Below are positions 47,400-58,571 of a stretch of DNA of 64,000 nt, piece after piece. Position 1 is the stretch's first letter, and each line of letters opens with the position of its first letter. Source of the DNA: Citrus sinensis (taxonomy: Eukaryota > Streptophyta > Magnoliopsida > Sapindales > Rutaceae); the NCBI RefSeq assembly GCF_022201045.2, contig NC_068558.1, forward strand, positions 41,187,501-41,251,500, given 5' to 3'. Made by a program: the position numbers and the translations under genes. The notes below the pieces were generated by a model. It was not told where the DNA came from. It searched no databases and worked only from the letters and a program-made list of their open reading frames with translations.

Positions 47400-49944
47400 T
47401 TACTAATGGGTTTTTTCTATTTGTTTTCTTAAAAAATATATATATATATTAAATGTTGTTAAAATTTTCAGGAATAAGAGAGCAAAGCCAATAATAATAG
47501 ACCCAGGGCTTTATAGCCTCAACAAATCAGAGATCTGGTGGGTGATTAAACAAAGGAGTATTCCTTCTGCTTTCAAGCTCTATACAGGTTTTACAACTTT
47601 CCCCAATATTCTTCTTTATATAATTTTTTTTCCTTTCACTGTCTCAAATAAAAAGATGGCCATATATATATCATCTTCACATGATTCCATACACACTAAG
47701 CTTCAACACTTTATTATTTTAGATAAAAAAAAAAAGAGAGATTTTTAACTTATCACTTTTGCATGTGAACTTCTGAACAAGTGAAGAAGACACGCACCCA
47801 AAGGAACACGGTACATGTTCTTTTAAAGCTCTTGAAGTGGAATAAATTATATTTTTCGGTGGGGTATTTTGGACAGGGGACCCTGTGTTCAACATAGTTG
47901 ATATCTTCTTGTGTTTCCAAATTTTTATTCATTACATTTTTGAACAACCAAATTGTCTTTTTCCTTGCGGCACCAGCTGCCATCAACAAGTCCTTCTCAA
48001 CTTTTGTTTATATATTCCGGCTAAAAAGTATTTTCCTTTTTTTTTTTTTTTAATTTTCCTGGGGACACACTTATAAGCTTCTGACACTAGGAAAAATACA
48101 TTATTTTCTGTAATTTTCTACTTATGGACATCATAATCATTATTTTGCTTGAGAGATGGTTGAGTGCGACCCTACACCTAATTGAAGCCAACATTGAGCA
48201 ACTCTTTTGTAAGTTAGTAGTGTACTTGAAAAAAGAAAGAACGGTGTCACTGAGAAGCAAGGTCAATTCATCACTTATGATAAATTATTAGTTTCTTTAA
48301 TATACCAAATCGATCTTAATACATTTTAAGGTTCCCAAAGCTTATTATTTATCATTAATACAGAAGGGGTGATAGTTTTTTATTAAACACTTTTTAACCT
48401 GAATGGTTGTTCTAATGATTAGCCGCGAGCGTGGGATAAGTTATCAGCTTAGATGTTTAGAGACATATGCTTTTACTAATAATCATAAAACACTACTTTC
48501 TAGTGATGCAAAGTAGTATACAGTGGAGATTAAAAAAAAAAAAACTAACCAAATAAGATGTGTAATTTTGAACGAAGTCCAAAATGAAGCATTAATGTAT
48601 TTTGTAGGTAATGTTTAGAAAATGGAGCATGTTAAACGTCCTTTTCATTCCCTTGTTTTCTATATATTTTTGCATGCCATATTTTAACCATCTCTTGGTA
48701 GGTAGCTGGTGGTTGTGAGCTGTAAATGATGCTATGTGTTTGACAATCTAATCAACCTAACTATGTCGGCCCGACCATTTAATAAATTTAAGTTTGTGTG
48801 AAAGGAATTTAACATTAGGATTTGAGAAGCCATATATGCTCACATGATGTTAGATAATGAACTGTGTGGTTTCAATCAAATTGGTAACAAAGGGGAAACA
48901 AAAGGTATTCAAAATTATATTAACAAAAGAACGACCTTTGAAATTGTTGAGCATCAGAATAACAAAATCCATAGACCCACTTTAAGTTCTTTTTCTTCTT
49001 GTTCCTTCTTTAATGGTTAAAAAGTTTGTCATTTATTTAAAGCTTCACTTAAACCATTTACTAACTAGCCTTCAAGAAAGAGCAAAAGGATTTAGGAACC
49101 CCTGCAAAATCTCAGATTTTGCACATGCCAAAGGTTGTTATGCCGACGTGGTTCCACGTGATTTCTTTCTCTTATGGGGCATTCTAGATTTTACAAAAGA
49201 AAGACAGCACTCACTTCTTAATTGTTTATGAAAGCCAGATGCGGAGCTGGGAGAGGCAACTAATTTGGAAGGCAAAATTAATTACCTTGTATTAAAAATC
49301 CGTTTGTTACGTACAAATAATTACATTAAAGTTCACATGCATCCGTTTTTTCACCGAGAAGAACAGCATTTGCATTTTGTGTTGATTTCACGATCCAAAA
49401 ATAATGTTATATTTCTGATCAATCTGCAGGTTCAGCTTGGACAATATTATCAAGACCATTTGCTGAGTACTGCATAATGGGTTGGGACAATTTGCCCAGG
49501 TCTCTCCTCCTGTACTACACGAACTTTGTATCTTCTCCAGAAGGATATTTCCAGACAGTTATCTGCAACTCTGAGGACTACAAAAACACCACGGCGAACC
49601 ATGACCTTCATTACATTACTTGGGATACGCCTCCGAAGCAGCATCCCAGGTCACTCGGGCTCAAAGATTTCCGAAGAATGGTCCTGAGCAGCCGCCCGTT
49701 TGCCAGAAAGTTCAAGCAGAACAGCCCAGTTCTTGACAAAATTGATCGCGATCTCCTGAAGAGGCACCGGAGGAGATACACCAACGGGGGTTGGTGTTCT
49801 GAGAGCGAAAGAGATCAGGCATGCTCCGGTTTCCAAAGTGAGAATTATGGTGTTCTGAGACCTGGTCCGGGGTCTAGGAGGTTGAAAAATTTGCTAACAA
49901 AGCTTATTTCAGCTAGGAATTTTACGAAGAGGCAGTGTAGATAA
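46627..49944 (+). CDS. Beta-glucuronosyltransferase, GT14 family (GlcAT14-like)
   Basis: A Golgi type II membrane glycosyltransferase of CAZy family GT14. Plant GlcAT14 enzymes add glucuronic acid to galactan side chains of arabinogalactan proteins. I read four exons: 46627-47134, 47271-47346, 47472-47587 and 49430-49944, giving 404 residues in a continuous phase. Residues 5-23 form the single membrane anchor. The catalytic Branch domain starts near residue 57 (PVTFAYLLSASKGDTIKLKR) and includes LALYHPGNHYLIHMDREAP, VTYRGPTMLATTLHA, DWFINLSASDYPL, FIQHSSHLGWK and RPFAEYCIMGWDNLPRSLLL. The basic C-terminus ends KRQCR. Introns 1 and 2 carry trinucleotide microsatellites. Intron 3 is 1.84 kb. 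The start is the first in-frame ATG before the anchor. Confidence 0.93.
47187..47233. repeat. Microsatellites in GT14 intron 1
   Basis: A (TCG)n run of about seven units at 47187-47209 is followed directly by a (TAT)n run at 47212-47233. Intron 2 carries another TTA repeat at about 47366-47400. Such adjacent repeats are likely polymorphic between individuals. Confidence 0.85.
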
Positions 49945-50059
49945 ATTAAATTCGTTAATTTTTTTTTAAAAAATAAATCCCACACATGTATTGTCATAAT
50001 TGGTTTGGAATCAGTAATGACTGTTAAAAATGTGAATGGAAGGCGATATGAATGCATTG

Positions 50060-50882
50060 ATATTAATTTTATTTGATCTATTGACGGTAATATTGCATAT
50101 TAATTGTTGAGAGACGAAAGGTGAGAGACGACGAAGAATGTCTGCAAGTGGGATATTTCTTGAAAAATATTTTATGAATTTATTTCAAAGAACTTCCAAA
50201 ACATGTTTAACTTGTTTTCTCAATTATAACTATCAAGTGGACTCTGTTTTACATGTTTTACAATTCATATTTTATAAACTGGCCACCGAACATGTATCAA
50301 ATTAAAATTTTGAAACAAAAAAATGAAAATAGGTGTTATAAAACAATACCGAACGGGCTTGGTCTTCAGCTCCCGATTTCTTGTGATTCAATTATGCTAG
50401 TTCGTCCGTTCCTCTTAATATTGATATTGATATTAATATTACTTTGATCCATTAAATGATAATATTGGATATTAATTGCTGAGAGGTTTTTAGAGTGATA
50501 AAAAGTCATTTGAGACACGAGACATGAGGAAGAATGCGAGATGAAAGTTGAGAGATGACCCAAGAAGAAGTTGGTGAGGGAGGAAAGAAAGTAGAAAGTG
50601 AAATTATTTCTTGGAAAGTATTTTATGAATTTATTTTTTTTAAAAGTATTTTATAATATTTATTTCGAAGAATACCAAAACATGTTTAATTTGTTTTCTC
50701 AATTACAACTATTAAGTACTGGACTCTGGTTTGCATATTTTACAATTCATATTTCAAGAACTACCCACTGAATCACATTAAAATTTTAATGAAAACAGGT
50801 GTTTTAAAAGAAATACCGAAGAGGCTTATTAATCTTCAGCTCCCGATTTCTTGCAATTCAATTATGCTAGTTCGTCCGCTCC
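50060..50882. repeat. Large diverged tandem duplication between GT14 and MCTP16
   Basis: Segment A (about 50060-50417) and segment B (about 50423-50882) are direct repeats. Both contain in order gatattaat, ttgatc(t/c)att, atattaattg(t/c)tgagag, attttatgaatttatttc, ccaaaacatgtttaa, ttgttttctcaatta, ttacaattcatatt and cttcagctcccgatttcttg, ending aattcaattatgctagttcg. B is longer because it holds an extra GA-rich stretch (50500-50600) and a repeated tattttat stretch. No open frame is conserved between them. Confidence 0.88.
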
Positions 50883-51177
50883 ACTCAACGGTCACATTCC
50901 CCATTTGTGTTATCAATAAACACTTTTACTTTTAAAATGCATGTAACGAGAAAAAAAGTTCAATACCCCACGGACAACAATCACCAACGGTCACTTTTTC
51001 CACTTTGTTCCAATTTCAAGAAGATCTTTTTGAACCTCTCTATTATTCTTTCATTAACCCAAAAAAGAATCCCATTACTTAAACATTAAGACAATATTTA
51101 TATTAAAATAACCCCCCCCCAAAATAAAAAAGAAATCCATCACATAACCTAATTAACTGTGCCACCAGCCGTGAGTT

Positions 51178-54100
51178 TTAGAGAATTTGATCAGAAAGAG
51201 ACGGCAGTCGCCGTACAAAGTTGACGGGAACAGACGGCATGTCGCCTCGAAACCTCGGATGACGCAAGTAATAAAATCCATAACCGAGGACGAACAGCTT
51301 AAACGGCACCGCATAAAACACCAAAGAAGCTACTAAGCAAAGCACCACAAAAATCCACGTGGCTCGTGGGTCCCTCCAGTTAAACAATGCCTCCAATCTC
51401 TCCCCTTGTGCTGCCACGTCACCTAATAAGGTCTGGGCCCTCCCTGCCAATGCCCTTAACCGGTCGTATCGGATACGGACTACTTCGGAGGGCCGTGATG
51501 TGGGGAACCCATCGAATTCCTCATCAAGCTCATCAGGGCCAACCACGTCTACGTAAGAGAGCCTTGGGTCCATGTTTTGTGGGACCCTTTGGCGGTAACG
51601 AAATCTCAACGCTACGACCAAGAAGGCGTACATGAATACGGTGGGGAGCACTAGATGTGGACATAACACGACTGCAACCAGCAGCACGTGCACTAAAATT
51701 GTAGTGGGTGTGTGTGCCCACGTGCGTATCCCGTCCAACCAACGCGCCAAAGTTGCCGCACGCGTCAAACAGCCCACGACCCGGAACCAATTAGCCTTGC
51801 TTCTCCTCATGCTCCACACGTGTGTGTCTGTATCCAACATGAATTGAACAACTTCCTGTCCCAACGGTGGCTCGGAGCGTGCGAGCCGAGCCGTGACTAT
51901 ACGCATAGCCGTGTGGCGCAGTATGTCTTGTTGAGCTGGACCCAGTGGGCGCACATAATGCATTCTCGGTAGCATTGGTGTTGCATATGCTTGAATCAAG
52001 TTTAGCCATGATGAACAAGTAAATCTAACAGCAATCTCAATCTCTCCCATCTTTTTGGCCCCACCTGGCAGCAATACAGTGAGGGAATATGAATTGAGAT
52101 ACACCCGATTTGTGTCAAGCGTCGACAGCCGTACACGTATTTTTCCCACTCTAACATCTTTCCCTGGCTTCCCTGCTTCATCACGCTTGTACCGTCCATT
52201 ATCAAATACACCAATCGTGAGCACCGTACATGGATCATAGACATCCCAAGTGTACTGTTCATTCCACCGTGGATTAAATCGATCGAGGATCGTACGGGTA
52301 CGGACCCATTTTGGCCCATACTTGGCCACCACATAAGCATCAGTAGTGCCACGTGTACCATCTTTAGTCTTCACAGGAAGCAGATTAGTGGCACCTCGAA
52401 TACCCACCTCCAGTAAACCAATAGGAGACTTGGCTAACTGTTTAGCGGCGGCTCGAACATCACTAGTCACGTGAGCAGCCTCATCTAACACGTGGTAGCC
52501 ACCTTCCAAACAGGCTCGCAGGTGTATCCTCCCTGCGTACGGCCGTGTCTCATCACCAACCAAGTTGAACCATCTTGATTTTGGCTCCGCTCGATCATCA
52601 ATCCTACGCTCCACTGTTGACATTTGAATTCTGGCATGGCCCACAGAGCACCCATTGGTCACATCCTCAACAGTCACCACCAAAAACGGCTCAAACGGCT
52701 CAGCGGCAACAAAAACCAAATCCTCATTCCAAGTCGGGTTAGCGGAGCTGGATGGGGAAAGCCCCACAGAAGTCCGGCCCGTTTTGAAAAGTTGGGCTCC
52801 AAGCTGACCTTTGACATAGAGCTCAGGGCTCCTAACCTTAGGCTCGGATCCCGAACCAGGCTGCAAATCTTGGGTTTGGATAACCGTTAATCTCAAATAC
52901 CAAAGCTTGGGCGAGAGGTACACCTTGGCTCGAGTCTCCGGTATCAACCCACCGGAATTCGATTGCCAGGCCTCCTGAAACGCTTCATCAGCCTGAGTCC
53001 CTATCCAAACGGCGAGCATAACGTCATTTCCCGGTAACTTCTCTGATTCCAAACTGTACCACTGTGGAGCTAAAGGACTATCCGGAGGCACCCTCTTGGG
53101 TACCTCCTGCAAATCAAACAACACCGTTCCCAAACAATTCTCAGTGCACTCTTCATTTTCTTTCTTCTCCTCGCTCCAAACTGAAACCTCAAGTGAGGTC
53201 GAATTCAAGCCTTCTTTATCAAATGCAAAAACCTGGTCCCAGTCTTTATCAGCCTGGCTTTTAGTTTTGATACTATGAGTACCAATCACCAGCTTAGCGT
53301 ACAACGAGCCGTTAGATACGTTACCGGCTCGCTTAGCTTTGAGCACTCGAACGTACAAAAACGGCATGCGATCAACCAGATCGTAAGCGCTGCGACTCCG
53401 ATCGCTTGTTAGAGACCGGAGCTCATGCTCGTTAAGGCGAAGCTCTTGAGTTTTTGTCTCCGTTACTGTGGCTTTATCTTTTGCATTGCTCGGTTTATCG
53501 CTTTGAGCTAAAGGAGGATTCTGCACCTCAACCGGTGTAGCCGCCACTGCCGCTGCCGCCGGAGGAGCCTCTGCTGGCTTGGGATTTGTATTCTCCTCCG
53601 GTGGCTTTTCTTCTTTAGGTTTCTCTTCTTCTTTCTTCCCCTCCACCGTAGCTGGTTTCTCTTCTTTTTTCTCCTCTCCTACAGCTTTCTCCGGTGGCTT
53701 ATCCGCCACCGCGGCCTCCGGCTTTGTTGCAGGTTCTGCAACAGCAGCAGCTTCCGGCGCGGGCGCCGGTGGATCCTCGTCTATATAATAAACCTTGAGC
53801 CCGATTTCTCCTTTAATCTGCGAAAAAACGCTCCTCTTCTCTAAGGGATAGTAAACCGAACTCTCGGATCCAACTTTCGCAAAAGTGCTTCCAGCAATTT
53901 TAACTTTTCCGAGAAAAGTGCTTCTCTTGCCAGTCTTCTTATCGTTGTAAAGATTTATCTCCAAGATTTCCGTAGGCATGGACTCCGCGTCGTGAACGAG
54001 AAACTCGAGCCTCTCGTCCCACTGCGGGTTGAGATCTCTGAACTTGGTCTTCGTTCTTCTTCTCTGTCCGTCGAAGTCCACTATCACATAGGCACTCGCC

Positions 54101-54180
54101 GTCCCTTGGCCATCTTTCGGCATCAAGTTCTTCGCGTTGCAGACCTCGACGATCAGCTTTCTATTGCAACTTTCCGCCAT
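51178..54180 (-). CDS. MCTP16: Multiple C2-domain and transmembrane region protein (MCTP16-like)
   Basis: A 1000-residue single-exon protein of the plant MCTP/FTIP/QUIRKY family. These tether ER to plasma membrane at plasmodesmata and affect cell-to-cell traffic. The first C2 domain is at residues about 8-130 (LMPKDGQGTASAYVIVDFDG). A long low-complexity linker rich in Pro, Ala, Glu and Lys follows (135-245). Three more C2 domains start near 272, 425 and 587, the last containing the acidic DAYVVAKYGP region. The C-terminal PRT_C part (about 770-1000) has two hydrophobic pairs near 826-860 and 941-975, and ends PVNFVRRLPSLSDQIL. Sequence and linker are much closer to Arabidopsis MCTP16 than to QUIRKY, which has an extra N-terminal segment. 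The coding sequence is far GC-richer than its surroundings. The start abuts the C2 core and the upstream frame is closed. Confidence 0.95.
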   Translation of the reverse strand: MAESCNRKLIVEVCNAKNLMPKDGQGTASAYVIVDFDGQRRRTKTKFRDLNPQWDERLEFLVHDAESMPTEILEINLYNDKKTGKRSTFLGKVKIAGSTFAKVGSESSVYYPLEKRSVFSQIKGEIGLKVYYIDEDPPAPAPEAAAVAEPATKPEAAVADKPPEKAVGEEKKEEKPATVEGKKEEEKPKEEKPPEENTNPKPAEAPPAAAAVAATPVEVQNPPLAQSDKPSNAKDKATVTETKTQELRLNEHELRSLTSDRSRSAYDLVDRMPFLYVRVLKAKRAGNVSNGSLYAKLVIGTHSIKTKSQADKDWDQVFAFDKEGLNSTSLEVSVWSEEKKENEECTENCLGTVLFDLQEVPKRVPPDSPLAPQWYSLESEKLPGNDVMLAVWIGTQADEAFQEAWQSNSGGLIPETRAKVYLSPKLWYLRLTVIQTQDLQPGSGSEPKVRSPELYVKGQLGAQLFKTGRTSVGLSPSSSANPTWNEDLVFVAAEPFEPFLVVTVEDVTNGCSVGHARIQMSTVERRIDDRAEPKSRWFNLVGDETRPYAGRIHLRACLEGGYHVLDEAAHVTSDVRAAAKQLAKSPIGLLEVGIRGATNLLPVKTKDGTRGTTDAYVVAKYGPKWVRTRTILDRFNPRWNEQYTWDVYDPCTVLTIGVFDNGRYKRDEAGKPGKDVRVGKIRVRLSTLDTNRVYLNSYSLTVLLPGGAKKMGEIEIAVRFTCSSWLNLIQAYATPMLPRMHYVRPLGPAQQDILRHTAMRIVTARLARSEPPLGQEVVQFMLDTDTHVWSMRRSKANWFRVVGCLTRAATLARWLDGIRTWAHTPTTILVHVLLVAVVLCPHLVLPTVFMYAFLVVALRFRYRQRVPQNMDPRLSYVDVVGPDELDEEFDGFPTSRPSEVVRIRYDRLRALAGRAQTLLGDVAAQGERLEALFNWRDPRATWIFVVLCLVASLVFYAVPFKLFVLGYGFYYLRHPRFRGDMPSVPVNFVRRLPSLSDQIL

Positions 54181-54652
54181 TGAGATCGAGATTCAAAGAC
54201 GTTGAGATTATACAGAACTGATTTCTTGTTAGAGTTTTGAGTTGAGAGAAGGAAAGTGAATGAAAAGAAAGTGATGGCGTGTGTTTTGTCTGAAATGGAG
54301 GTAGAGAGGGACCGGTTGGGGAAATTAAAAAGGGCAGTGGGGGAGCGGGACACGTAGGAAGAGCGTGAACACGTGGCGTAATCTTGGGGGGAGAGATTTT
54401 TGGATTCGTACGGGGGCAGATAGGCAAGAGTAGCGTGGGTGAACCGGTGAGCAGCGCGCCTGGTGCTGACTCATGACTGCTGAGTGTATTTTTGGATAGC
54501 GGGACTTTCTGTAATGGGACCTGGTTTTGTGGTTATTTGCAATATTGCTATTATTCTTAGGATCGATCTAAGTTACGTTTATCGAAACATACAGGCAGTG
54601 AAATGAATTCATCGCCCACCAGTTAAATGAATTCGCTCCAAGTTACGTTTAT

Positions 54653-54692
54653 GGATCCCCCTAAGTTACATGCATGTAACTTAGCATTAGCC
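54653..54692. mobile_element. 40-bp minimal MULE-type insertion, CTAAGTTAC family
   Basis: Forty bases are flanked by the exact 9-bp direct repeat tacgtttat (54644-54652 and 54693-54701). The two halves are GGATCCCCCTAAGTTACATG and, on the other strand, GGCTAATGCTAAGTTACATG, so the insertion is only two family termini joined. It lies in a region where ggatcgatctaagttacg at about 54562 looks like another family end, and where a diverged 75-90-bp direct repeat (accagttaa at about 54619 and 54754) is present. The alternative is that it is the right end of a larger element starting near 54562. Confidence 0.6.
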
Positions 54693-54818
54693 TACGTTTA
54701 TTTACACGTGATAATCATGAAAATGACAGGTGCAATCATGAATTCACCGTCCACCAGTTAATACTCGCGGTGAGTTGACTGGAAACCACAACAGCAGTTG
54801 CACAAACTTTTTAGCAAA

Positions 54819-55009
54819 GTAGTGTTATACATTTTAAATTTTTTTATTTTAAAAAATTATTTTAAATGATGTATCATTTATTAATTAATTGATGAGATAA
54901 TATAATTAATTTATTTAGATATTGTAAATAATTATCAATTATTTAATTAATGACACATCATTTGAGATAATTTTTTGAGATAAAAAATTTAGGATGTGTA
55001 GTATTACTC
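54819..55009. mobile_element. 191-bp MULE MITE, relative of 15603-15794
   Basis: The left end GTAGTGTTATACATTTTAAA and the reverse-complemented right end GAGTAATACTACACATCCTA begin long inverted arms (aaaaaattattttaaatgat against its partner). The flanking repeats tttagcaaa (54810-54818) and tttaacaaa (55010-55018) differ at one position. Size, arm layout and end sequence match the intronic copy at 15603-15794. Confidence 0.8.
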
Positions 55010-55018
55010 TTTAACAAA

Positions 55019-56724
55019 TCGTCATTTACTTTTTGTCTTTTAATAATTTCCTTTTCTTTTAGAGTTAATTTGGTAAAATACTTTTTTTTAATTCCTCTTC
55101 TCACAACTGTTAAAAAGAATCAAAGATATTGGTGTAAAAATTTAAAAAATATATATTAAAAGAACACTGTAACATAATTAACAGTTAGATTATCTTGAAC
55201 ATATTCCAAATAATAAGGATTAAATAAATACTTAAGAATTATAAAGATTAAGGGCTAATTTAGAATTACCTTTATAAGCCTTAATTTTGGAAAGGCAAAA
55301 GATAATTTTAGTATTTGGTAAATCTTTTTAAAAGGTAAATCACTCTATTTTACAGCAGATTATAAAAAGCATGGAAAGAGAAATTTTTTCAAAATTTGAT
55401 TTTGAAACTGGCTTTTATACTTCATATAATTTCATATATGTCATCATATATATTGAAAAAGTTTAAAATTATTCTTACTAATTAAGAAATAAAATCATTA
55501 ACTTTAAGAATATTATTGTTATTATCAATTATAATGAAACAGAATAACAAATAAAATTAATGATATAAAATATTTATTTTAGTTATATGTAAACAATAAA
55601 TTTTTTTTATATATACTTATTTATAAATATTTAAATAAAGTTTATTCAATATTGTGTTTAATTCAGTTATTTATATTCTTACAACAATTTAACAAAAAAA
55701 TTTATCAAACATATACGACAGCTTTAAAAACTTATAGTATTTTTAAAAATAAAATTTACTGAATATTTAATTGATTTTTTTCACAACTAACTATCTTTGT
55801 AGTACAAATAACAACAATTATTTTAAAATTATAATATTATCAAATTGGCCCCAACAATAATTACCGATTTTGAAGGGTAATAAGTTGCACAATGATCGTT
55901 GGTGTTTGGAGATGTCATTTGGGCAATTGCGTTAAACGAAAAGGGCAATTAACATAACGAGCTCTCAAGTTTAGAATTTTAACACAAACAAAGAGAATAT
56001 ATAGATATTAGAGATCAAGATTCTCATAACATAAAATTCAGTTCAGTTTATTTGGCTGCTGGCTCTCTAAGCAGCTTCATGTAAAAAGAAAGAGGAGGCG
56101 CACACAAGTGGCCACTTGCACTTCCCTGCCAAAGTGAACGTTTCTTTGTTCTTGTGCTTCTTTTAGGTCTGGTCTGGTCAGTCTTTACATATATATATAT
56201 ATTTTTTTAAAAAAAATGATTTTAAAAACATGGTTTCCAGATTTGATCATGTTACAATATTAACCACTCGATGTGTGTAAAATTATTTAAAAAATGCGCC
56301 ATTTACAGTACGGGCACTGAATCCCTGATTAATATCATAATGCTGTCTTATAGTGGATGACTGTATCAAGCAGTATTTATCATATTATAAAAAAAAGAAA
56401 AAGATAAAGTCGAATTTACAATGAAAGTTGGTTTTTTTCTTTTTAATTATTTATAAAATTTCCCCATTTATAAAATAAACTAAAAATAACACCAAATGGC
56501 GTTCTGTAGATTCTGTTCCTTGGCTATAAATAGTTTAATGTCACATGGGTGGTTTTATTTGGGATCTTTGTCGAGTTAGTAATGAATACTCAGGTTTAAC
56601 ATGCACGCATATTTGATATTTGAGTCCTTTATTTTATTTTATTTTATTTAGAAACGGAAAATCTCGTACGGTGTTTCATTTTTTAACAATAAAATTGATA
56701 AAATTGATGAGCCTTCTAAGTTAA
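55019..56724. other. Intergenic, very AT-rich
   Basis: No gene is visible. Open frames are short and AT-driven. The stretch probably includes old transposon debris, but I cannot set boundaries. Confidence 0.5.
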
Positions 56725-56977
56725 GGGTGCATTTGAAATTGAGGTTGGTCAATTGTAATTTCTAAACTACAGTACTAAAGTATTTGTTAAACAATAACTA
56801 TTGTAATTTAGAAGTTATGTTGATGTGATTTTTTACTTATATTATGAAAAATCTTTTATATCTTTAATAATTTTATCAAAATTATTTTTTAAAATTTATA
56901 TTTATTACATATTACTAACTCTTGTTTCATAATTATAGTTTTTTTTTTCACAATACACCTTAATTCTAAACGCACCC
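56725..56977. mobile_element. 253-bp Tourist-like MITE (PIF/Harbinger)
   Basis: The ends read GGGTGCATTTGAAATTGAGG and, on the other strand, GGGTGCGTTTAGAATTAAGG, and taa lies on both sides (56722-56724 and 56978-56980). GGGTGCGTTT-like ends with a TAA/TTA duplication are classic for dicot Tourist-type elements. It is non-coding. Confidence 0.75.
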
Positions 56978-57596
56978 TAAATCTCAATTAATATATGTAA
57001 GATCGAGGCTGCTGGAGATCGGAGAAGTGCCTCTTATTTGAAAATTTTGAGGCTTTGAGCCCGTTATTAAGCTCCTAACATGTCGTTTTGTAGCTGTTGC
57101 GATGTCGTGTTGCTGGAGAGTGTTTATATTAATGTTCACTTCTTTGAAAAGTTTCTTTTCAACGTGGGAAGCACTTTCTATGTTTGTCTGTCGGACTCAA
57201 ACGTATCATCAAATGTTACAAACAAAAGTTTCAAATCGTATTTCAAATCTCATGCTTCATCAAAAGTTTCAAACCACATATGTCCTTGTATTAATCTTTT
57301 AATACGATCTTTTAAACATAGTGATGATAAAACTTTAAATTTTCTACAATATATATCGATGTGACATAATTAGTTATATTTTTAAATAAATCTCAAAAAA
57401 GACACAATCTATATGGTAACAAGAAAGAATATACAAAGTTTATGTGAAATTGACAAAGCCGACATAATTCTTACAAATAACCAATACAATTCGAGATGTA
57501 CAAGTAAACCACAAAAGATTAAGAAATACGATACTTGGGCGTCCCCGATAATTATCGAGTAAAGATTTTATAGTTTGTGTTAGAAGATAATTTCAA

Positions 57597-57675
57597 TATT
57601 TTAAATTTAGAAAACTCAAACCAATGTGGGCTAAAGTGTCTGCGATACCACTATCTTCTCTACAAATATGAGAAC
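57597..57675 (-). pseudogene. Possible RNase H relic of a plant LINE
   Basis: A minus-strand frame reads CSHICREDSGIADTLAHIGL followed by SFLNLKY and a stop. This resembles the REGN-x-ADxLAxxG end of the RNase H domain found in plant non-LTR retrotransposon genes. An in-frame stop lies just upstream, and I see no reverse transcriptase nearby, so it is at most a short decayed piece. Confidence 0.3.
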
Positions 57676-58433
57676 ACTAAAATTGTATAGACTTAATTAT
57701 ACTTAGACATTTGCTAAGTGAGATTTTAAATTCTACAAAGTAGTTTAGAGTAATTTTATTTTTATTTTTAAATACTTTTATGTCATTTTTTTAAAGGTGA
57801 GAGGTGGACAAATCTCAAATTAATTTTCTTTAAAAATAAAATGTGGACAAAATCCAAATTAATTTGAACATAAATAATCAATAAAAGCAAATTTCTTGAA
57901 AACAAACTCATTCAAACACTAACGAATTCTTATTTGATTTAATTATTTATTTTTATTTAAAAAAGTAGAGGGTGACCACTACAGCCCAAACCCCAAAATG
58001 TAATTGTCACCTCTCCCTCTTTCAGAATGAAACTTTTGAGTAGTTCAGGCGAATAAAGAGGGTGATCAAAGCCGCCGCCGCTGCGGTTTGGGGCAAAAGA
58101 AAAAATTCACGTCCACATTTACTAAATTTCCAATTTTCTCCCCTACCTTTTTGTTTTTTTGTTTTTGTTTTTGTTTTAAATAAAAAGGGGAGCCTCCCCC
58201 ACTCTCCCTAACCGCGACAGTCGTGCCCTAAGCTGAGAAAACCCGCGCAAATCGGTTACGTTGCTTTCCCAAGATACCACTTCAAAGCCAGTCACAACTC
58301 ACCACGTGTCACCATCAATAAATCCTGCGTATTAAAATCCCAAAATCCCAACTGGTTCAAGCAGGAGCTTTACAAATTATAACCTCATCCGATTTCTTCT
58401 TCTGTCTTCTTCACTACCGCACCACTGTTTCTT

Positions 58434-58442
58434 AAACCCTAA
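58434..58442 (+). promoter_or_regulatory. Telo-box motif upstream of BRF1
   Basis: The motif aaaccctaa lies 130 bases before the BRF1 start codon, just after a CT-rich stretch (58393-58412). In plants, telo boxes mark promoters and leaders of genes for the translation and transcription machinery, which fits BRF1. Functional use is inferred. Confidence 0.5.
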
Positions 58443-58571
58443 ACTCACACTCTTATAGCCCAACCCACCATCACCCACAAATCTTCAACTCTGTTTTTTT
58501 CCCTTTTTTTTTTTTTTCAATTTCCGGGGTTTAGTCGATTTAAAGAAGTTATTTTTGTTAAATAGAAAATA

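Noticed and set aside
51359..53788. Many open frames overlapping MCTP16 on both strands
   Set aside because: These are shadows caused by the GC-rich, stop-poor coding sequence. The minus-strand 1000-residue frame explains the region.
57080..57364. 94-residue plus-strand frame rich in Ser, Phe and Cys
   Set aside because: No recognisable domain. The only retroelement-like reading nearby is on the opposite strand, so this is probably a chance frame in degraded repeat DNA.
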